A stretch of 64,000 nt of DNA, taken from the NCBI GenBank assembly GCA_047495785.1, contig JBLDXI010000019.1:3534001-3598000 (forward strand). Reading direction: 5' to 3'. Each line of letters opens with the position of its first letter. Position 1 is the first letter of the stretch. Shown in pieces: positions 57,487 through 64,000 of this stretch. The stretch is from Lepidodermella squamata (lineage: Eukaryota > Gastrotricha). Made by a program: the position numbers and the translations under genes. The notes beneath the pieces were generated by a model. The model did no database searches and was not told the DNA's origin. It saw only the letters and a program-made list of their open reading frames with translations.

Positions 57487-60400
57487 ATGTTATTTTCAAT
57501 TGTGGCCGTGGTTCTTTTCTCATCCAGAGTCGCAAGCCAGTCGATTAACTGTCGCACACCTCTTTTGCAGCCGCAATATACGTTCGAAGATGTGACGTCT
57601 CGCAACACCAACTTTGACTTCTACCGCTCGGAAGTTGTAAGCTCGGCGAACCTCAATTTTACCCGCATCAGTTCGGATTTGCGGGGAAACGGTATCTGGA
57701 CAAAAAAGGTTAGATTCACCTCACCAAGTTGAAGTTCGTACTTTAAACCGAGATTTCACATAGCCGTTCGTTCTGGACGATTTCTACGTTGAAGCTACTG
57801 TGAAGATGCAACCCATAGCCAACTTGTCATCAATTCGTGGTTTTGGGTTTTTCCTAGCCAATGAGTTGGCTGTAAACCGCGAAACACCAAAGAAAAGCGA
57901 ATTCTCAGTCATTAGCAATAGGCAAATCGGTATATACCCCATGCTAGTATTTCTTTCATTGAATTGAGATCTTTCAGGCATAGCAATGTTTTTCACTCCA
58001 CTGGGAAACGGTGTTATGGGCGGCTGGTTTGCACCTAGTGCGAACCTTACAAAATGGACGAGCTGGATTAACAACAGCTGCGACTCTCTGGAATGGTGTT
58101 ACCAAGGTTCGCCGCGTTTCTTCGTGTCCTTCTTCGCAAATCGTTCGGTCACTTGGAAGCTGAGGTTTCAGATGAACGTGTTGTCAGCGGACGCGTGTTC
58201 AAGTGAGTCGTCTAGCAATTGCACGCGTGTTTTCGACAACATTACGATGCCCACGTCCTTTCAATCGACCTTCGGAAGCATCAACACGTACCTAGGCATG
58301 ATTGGCAGTGTTTACAACACTGAAGCCCTTATCGACCTTTACTCGATCAAAGTCTGGGATTGTGGCACGCCTACTGCTACGCCGGCACCTCAGGTTTGTT
58401 GAATTAGCGGGCGACGGAATATATAAAATCTCACTTTCCGATTAACTTCTAATGTATGGGAAAAAAATAAGGAGTAGGAGTTGATGAATAAACACAAAAA
58501 TTCAACTCATAGTAAACCCAGAATAGATAGAAAAATTCAACGAGAAATTTGTGAACGAGAACTGAAATCAAAATTTGAGAGGACTAAAAATGCTGAACTG
58601 ACGGAAACCCTGAATAAAAGAATTCATTTGAAACAGCTTGCTGCTCGGAATCTCTTGTGCAAAGGTGGAACTTTCCAGTCTCAGTGGTCATTTCAAAGCT
58701 CCTGGGCTGATTTAGCGGGAAAATGGGATATGTACTACGTCCTTGTTCAGAACGCCAGTCAGCCACCGCAAATGCCTGACGCAGTGAGGATGCACACTTT
58801 AGGTGTCAGATCAGCAGCCATGTGGAACAAAAACGTAAATTTTAAAAGACAAATTCATTCTTGAGTTAATCATCTTTTATGAAAAGCGCTTCACTCTGAA
58901 CGATTTTTACATCGAATTTGGCCTTGAAAACAGCGATATAAATTTCTACCAAGGTTTTCTGCTCTTAATAACTAATAACGCTTCAATCACGCGGGAAAGT
59001 GGTTCGCTCAATACAACCTACAACTTCGGAATTAACGGCGGTCAACATACCGGTGAGTTGCTCATGTTGAAGGAATAACTTTCATTAGTCCATTTTCAGG
59101 TCTTTCGGTTTACATTCCGCCTGTTTATTCGTCGGCTCCTCAGATTACTGTTAATCTTCAAGCTCTCAAAGGAGTGCCGAGATGGTGGACCGCTGACTCG
59201 TCTGACGCTTACCAAAATAATTCAGTGCTAATTAAAGAGGCCTACATTAAAGCTCGCTCGCTATGGCAAATTCGTTACAGGAACGGAATTATCACCCTTG
59301 ATGTTTGCCGATTCTGTTCGAACTTCTGTAGCCGAATTATCAGTAGCGCGAATATCACAAAAAACTTCGATTTCAGCAGCGGGAATATGATCTTTGGGGT
59401 GGCTACAACGGACAGTAGTCTTGCTAACCCTACTCCAAACGTCACCTTGATGTCCATTGGGGTTTGGGACTGTTCTACCACCAACTCTACAACATCAGGT
59501 TATTTGTATCAACCCACATGTTCGGTAGAAACCACGACAACAACAACTAGCTCAACAATTACAAAAACCATTACCACTTCGACGACGACTGCAACGACCA
59601 CGACATCCTCCCCGGTCGCCACCTCGGCCACCACCTCGGCCACCGCCACGGCGTCAACTAGCTCGACTGCAACGACAACATTGAGCTCAACTTTGCCCTC
59701 AGCAACAAGTGTGAAGGAATCTACCGTGTCTACTCAAACACAAGCGCTGAGTTCGCCGACATCCAAAGGCGTAGGTACCCAAAGCACAACTTCAGTCGCG
59801 GCTTTCAAGGGTTCAACTTCAGTCAAAAGTCTAGCCGCTACAAAGGCTGAGGACTTGACCGAGGGAGATGGCTATCTAAAAAAGTGGTTGCCACCATCAG
59901 TTGGTCTCTCAGCGAACGTCTGGTCAGCTTGCTCCACTAACTGCAGCATCGGAGTTCAGTGGCGACTTACCTCGAATGGCTCAAAGGAATACCAACAGTG
60001 CAGCTCAACCACCCGATGTGCTACAACGACAGATGAAGCAACTCGGGGCGTCGATCTGCTTTACAAACCTGTGCCAACAGTTGATGGCTATTTCAAAATC
60101 AGAGGTTCGATCAAAACCAAGGTTGCGACAAAACTGAACCCATTCTGCAGATCGAACTTTGCAAAATGTTGCCCTGGTTACACGAACAACAAAACACCGA
60201 CTTCAAACTACGTCGAGGCTGATGAGTTGATCGATTCAAACTACGCGAACACGTCGAAGAAAGCCGATGGTTGCTGTTTCAGAATCACGTATGTCCTCAG
60301 CAAGACTTCTACCAGTAGATTTTGCAGTTCATTCGGAGATTTGAAGGCTGCTGGTCGCAAAAAGCGGGCCGCTGTTGATCCGGCTTCTATCAGTCAGGAA

Positions 60401-60820
60401 GACTTCACGAAGGTGATGGAGGAGACTGAGCCAGATCTTGAAAGCATGATGATGGCTGAATTCGGTTTCTCTTCGAAATTTGACAGCTGCTTGCCGACTG
60501 ACAACCCATGTGTGAGTGAAGATGGGATTGTTGGCGACGGGAATGCACTTGGTTCTAAAGGTAACAGCACTTCTTCATCAACAGGCAGCAGCACGGGCGT
60601 CATCATCGGTTCTGTTTTGGGAGGCGTGGCCTTCCTCTTGCTGATCGGAATAGTCGCCTACTGCTACTACACGAAATCAAAAAATAGGAAGAAGACTTGT
60701 AAAGTTGATCATGAAATCAGGCGGACGCCTTCATCTGTTGGGAGATCGCTTGACTCTAACAATGATTCCTATTTGAAAGCTGTTGCTCTCAAGGCCAAAG
60801 CTAATGGATATCTTCGATGA
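57487..60820 (+). CDS. Gene D: two-module, mucin-stalked member of the TSP1/furin-site family
   Basis: The exons are 57487-57708, 57764-57929, 57978-58393, 58637-58834, 58887-59052 and 59100-60820, in frame, about 962 residues. The signal peptide is MLFSIVAVVLFSSRVASQ. One A module (residues to about 268, with LEWCY and TWKLR) and one B module (SLWQIR, DVCR, VWDC) follow. Then come a Thr/Ser-rich mucin-like stretch of about 105 residues (59526-59840) not present in the paralogues, a TSP1-like motif (VWSACSTNCS, about residue 663), CCPGY, DGCCF, RKKR (60356-60367), a transmembrane helix (about 60595-60665) and a basic tail lacking the PIH..KPY ending. Exon 1 has exactly the 222-base length of gene C exon 1. 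Probably a cleaved, heavily O-glycosylated surface protein. Confidence 0.87.
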
Positions 60821-60943
60821 ACGATCCTGAAAACATAACAAAGATTTCGAAATTCATTTTGAAATTGCCACGATAAAAATCTCACCCGCATCTGAGTCAA
60901 ATATTTAATTCCACTGAGGGCCGCTTGTGTTTTGCGATGAAGA

Positions 60944-60953
60944 AATAAATAAA
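60944..60953 (+). promoter_or_regulatory. Overlapping AATAAATAAA polyadenylation signals of gene D
   Basis: Two overlapping AATAAA hexamers lie about 125 bases after the stop codon. Confidence 0.6.
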
Positions 60954-61538
60954 AGGTTAAAGTTAGTATTTATTTTTGGCATTTTGGGGCCTGCAAATTG
61001 ATTTTCGCCTCTTAAAGAACATTTGAGCTACTTGTTTAAATAACCGTTACGAAAAAATTTATGAAAAATTACAAGCATCGTAGAATGAACCGAGAGCAAA
61101 AATACAGCCAGAGTATAATTTCGGCTGCTGTCTGCTAAGCTCTAGGGTCTACGCCATCGTGATTAAAATCGTTTGACTGCATCAGTGCAAGGTGCGAAGT
61201 GCAGGGGTGCTGGGGTGTCCCCAGCTCCCAGCTCCGGGACTCCAACCAGAAGAAGGCTGAAAAACCACAGGGGGGACACTTTGTTTCTTTGGCTGGGTAC
61301 CGAATAAACCGAGAAAACACCTCAGTTTCCGGATCCTACTTCGCACACTGCTGCAGTGGGACTAAATGCTTGACGGTAACCGAACGAGACGCTGTTAACA
61401 TGAGAATTTAAACTACAATTTATGTACTTTGTTTTCAAGTCGCGAATTCATACATTCCAGCTATTCAGTTCACCTCATTGTGTCATGAGATAGTCATGAG
61501 TACTATGGTACGCCGCGGCTTGCTAAGAATCAGAAAAG

Positions 61539-61590
61539 GCGTGATATTTTTAATGAGCGCCAACTTGGGACCTCATTAAAAATATCACGC
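61539..61590. repeat. Hairpin with 19-bp perfect arms
   Basis: GCGTGATATTTTTAATGAG (61539-61557) is exactly inverted at 61572-61590, around a 14-base loop. A partial third copy and CCAACTTGGGA-type strings follow, suggesting a foldback repeat. Confidence 0.75.
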
Positions 61591-61774
61591 ATTAAAAATC
61601 CCAAGTCCAACTTGACCAATGAATCATCTCATTACACTTTTTGCAATCAACTCAAGTCTCTTTTTGCTTAAGATTAACGAGATCAACACATCTTTACACA
61701 GCATCTCGCCGATGGTTTCCTGTAAATTAAATCCCAGCAGTTTTTAATTATTGACATTTAAGAAAGGGTCTTAC

Positions 61775-62066
61775 TTTTAGCGGAACCTAATTAGACTGTA
61801 GCGGAATCAAATTTTGGAATTTTCGATGTTCCTAAAACTCATTCGATGCTTATAAGGATGCCATGATTAATATAAATCGGCATAATTTAAAATAAATTAC
61901 CTTTGAATTCCGCGTGAAATTCTGTATCAGCAAGCACTCTTCACTATAGAATTCAAAAATTGCTTTAATTCCGTAGAAATATTCGAAAATGGACCTTTTT
62001 CTTATCTAAAATTAGGTTCCGCAACATGTGTTAGTTCCGCTACAGTCAAATTTGGTTCCGCTAAAA
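61775..62066. mobile_element. ~290-bp MITE with TTTTAGCGGAACC ends
   Basis: TTTTAGCGGAACC followed by GACTGTAGCGGAA is inverted at the two ends with a few mismatches, each end carrying two or three TAGCGGAA/AGTTCCGC units. No coding content. No clear target duplication. Confidence 0.6.
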
Positions 62067-62493
62067 GATATTCTCTTTAAAAAACTAAAATTTTATAAAT
62101 CAACATTTTAAATTTCGAAATTGCTGGACTAAAAATTAAATAGTATGCCGCGGAATAATTATGCACAACGGGTGGCAAACGAGGAACGAGGGGTCATGTA
62201 ATGGGAGCTTCAAAGCCACGGCGTCCTATAGTACGCCTCATGCATTGTCTTGGATAAACAGTTCATTTATTGCATGAGACGTAGCTAGGCCGGTATTTTG
62301 ACCAAAACTTGTATAAGAACCAGCCATGTAACACCCGAATTTACACCTGTCAGCCTTAAAAGAGGCTTTATTACGCTCGGATTTCGAGTAGAAAAAGACG
62401 AAAATTATTGTACTAAAAGGAGAACTAACACTTTTACTCAAGCTGTGTTCTCTCTTCAAGTTGCGCAACATACATAAAATTTTCGCATTTTAA

Positions 62494-63078
62494 CCCTCTA
62501 AGGCCGGCAGCTACCTAGTTTATACAACTTGAGTATACTCAAATGAAAAAAATCTTGTATCTTGAGAATGAGGAGCAGCCACCTGACCAAACTTTTCACG
62601 AATGGTCTTCTCATCCATCTGAGTCTTATACCAATGAACTGACCGTATTACGCAATCCTCTGTTGCTTAACACCTGTTCAAATCTGATTATTGCCCATTT
62701 CGATAAAAAGTGCGATTTTTCATCTTAAAACAAGCAACAGACTTATGTTTTTCGCCCAATTTATGAGGGACGTTAGTAGAAACCTGTATTGGCACTAGTT
62801 TGAACTTTTTATATCAAACTGAGTGAATCTTGCTGGCACCCATCGAGTCAAATGGCTTAGATTCCCGATTGAGTATACACATAAAGCATACGAACGCGTG
62901 ATTTGCGTGCTCACCTGTGTTACGCAAATAACGCGGTGAGTATGCGGTTTTCGGAATTGAGAAGCCCAGATGGCTATCTAAAACTGTGCCAAACCGTTAG
63001 TCCGGCAAAATTCGGAAAGTATGAGAATTTAAGGAGAGAAGTCGTAGTTTGAGTATACACGTTCCCGGCCTTAGAGGG
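62494..63078. mobile_element. piggyBac-type MITE, 585 bp, TTAA duplication
   Basis: CCCTCTAAGGCCGG (62494-62507) is exactly inverted at 63065-63078 and flanked on both sides by TTAA (62490-62493 and 63079-63082). Ends starting CCC and TTAA targets are diagnostic of piggyBac. Subterminal GAGTATACTCAA and GTATACAC strings recur inside. The interior has no transposase. Confidence 0.85.
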
Positions 63079-63329
63079 TTAATGAAAATTGAATCGTTTC
63101 CTGGATTTTAATCAGGAAATCCTGAAAAACTGTATCCAGCCTAGACCTTTCCGTGGCTTATTCAGAAACTTCGAAATCTTCTCCGAGGCTGGAACCTGGA
63201 TCCAGCTTGGTAACTATGGCACCGGAACATTTCTTCTCTTTTTTTAAATTGACCCCGCTTTAATTCATAAAAATTTCAGGGATATTCAATTTTCTTTTCT
63301 TTTTAAACCCTGAAATTTTAATTTTTACA

Positions 63330-63345
63330 ATAATAATAATAATAA
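63330..63345 (-). repeat. (ATT)n tail of a LINE
   Basis: ATT repeats on the minus strand follow ACTAAATAAAACC, the tandem-repeat 3' tail typical of several LINE clades, and mark the 3' end of the neighbouring LINE. Confidence 0.75.
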
Positions 63346-64000
63346 TGGTTTTATTTAGTCCTCCTCTCGATTAAGCATCTATACCGTAAAAACGGTTTTG
63401 AGGAGGGCGAAGGCAGGCGAAAGATGGAAATCACCCACCCCCACAGTTGAAGATTCTACTTTTTCCAAAAAATTCATAATCATTCATTGAGTCAACAATG
63501 TTGCGCCATTCAATTTTATCAAAAGAAAGTAATTCAGTCAATTGAAGATCAGGAATAATTTTAATTTCAAATTTATTTTCTTTTTCGCCGGATTTTTTGT
63601 TTTTAGCTGGCTTTTTGCCTTTCTGATTTTTGGGTTGTCTTTTCTTCCGGCGAACTTCCTTAACAATGCCAACCTTGTGTAGACTTCTGTTTATGCCGTT
63701 TATCCACCTAGTTCGAGGTCTGCCTCTCGGTGCGAACCACCCGAACGGAGGTGTCCACGTATAAATCAAGTTCAGAAGGCCGTACTCATCGTAATCACGA
63801 GATCTAATGATGTGTCCTAGATATCTTAAACGCTGTTTTTCAATGATGCGGCTGACTTCGATCAGACCTCCGCACAATGCCAATCTAATGTCAATGTTAG
63901 GAATATAATCCATCAGGTGTATACCTAAAATCGCTCGTAGCCAACGATATTCTAAAACATTCAACCTATTTTCCTGGCTTAAAGAAATATTCCAGGATTC
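63346..64000 (-). mobile_element. LINE 3' end with C-terminal ORF2 segment, running off the window
   Basis: The minus-strand frame 63431-63964 reads LEYRWLRAILGI, EKQRLRYLGHIIRS and RGRPRTRWINGI. These are the conserved post-reverse-transcriptase motifs of LINE ORF2 proteins (R.LR.ILGI, R.RW.GH, RGRP...W). A Lys-rich end and a stop follow at 63431, then a 3' UTR. The start lies beyond the window. It is 3'-complete and so possibly young. Confidence 0.85.

Noticed and set aside
1-64000. tRNA or rRNA genes
   Set aside because: I looked for characteristic tRNA arm strings and rRNA motifs and saw none convincing; a covariance search would be needed to exclude them.

Overview
The window is animal nuclear DNA. 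Genes are broken by many short GT-AG introns of roughly 50-60 bases, AATAAA polyadenylation signals follow stop codons, and the encoded proteins are metazoan in style: secretory signal peptides, thrombospondin type 1 (TSP1) repeats, dibasic furin sites, ankyrin repeats, a PB1 domain and C2H2 zinc fingers. CCCTAA/TTAGGG-type telomere-like repeats near 11.1 and 12.0 kb fit a non-arthropod animal. I cannot name the species from sequence alone.

Host genes. A tandem family of large type I membrane glycoproteins runs on the + strand. Gene A (3' end only) is at 759-2753. Gene B is complete at 3594-9067. Gene C has its 5' half at 12177-16473 and its apparent 3' half at 48775-50740. Gene D is a shorter two-module member at 57487-60820. 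B and C are built as signal peptide, four repeated ectodomain modules (A-B-A-B), a TSP1-like motif, a Cys-rich region, an RKKR furin-type site, a transmembrane helix and a short tail. D has only modules A-B. I do not recognise the ectodomain module. Intron phases (0,1,0) repeat from module to module, so the family probably grew by exon and gene duplication.

Mobile DNA. Between the two halves of gene C lie about 32 kb of nested transposons. In order these are: a zinc-finger transposon gene (19.0-21.2 kb) between AAGATCTT-rich repeats; decayed EnSpm/CACTA copies and an ankyrin pseudogene (24.4-27.7 kb); and a large minus-strand EnSpm/CACTA-type cluster (29.3-47.9 kb). That cluster holds a zinc-finger gene, an apparently intact 1,038-residue transposase and an acidic coiled-coil gene. 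It has itself been hit twice. A 3.2-kb non-autonomous LTR element with identical-looking LTRs and ATAG target duplications sits in an intron. A 5.4-kb DNA transposon (42180-47599) sits inside the zinc-finger reading frame. The 5.4-kb element has 29-bp terminal inverted repeats, an ATAT target duplication, dense GTAC-palindrome subterminal repeats, an intact 690-residue DDE-type transposase, a C2H2 protein and a PB1-domain protein. It is the best candidate for an undescribed system.

Flanks. Further insertions include a 79-bp-TIR element immediately upstream of gene C that encloses a LINE fragment between telomere-like repeats, a 2.4-kb PIF/Harbinger-type non-autonomous element (53336-55779, TTA duplication), a 585-bp piggyBac-type MITE (62494-63078, TTAA duplication), LINE reverse-transcriptase fragments, several hairpins, and a decayed Cys-rich repeat gene on the minus strand near 56 kb. 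All exon models were drawn by eye from splice consensus, frame continuity and paralogue comparison.
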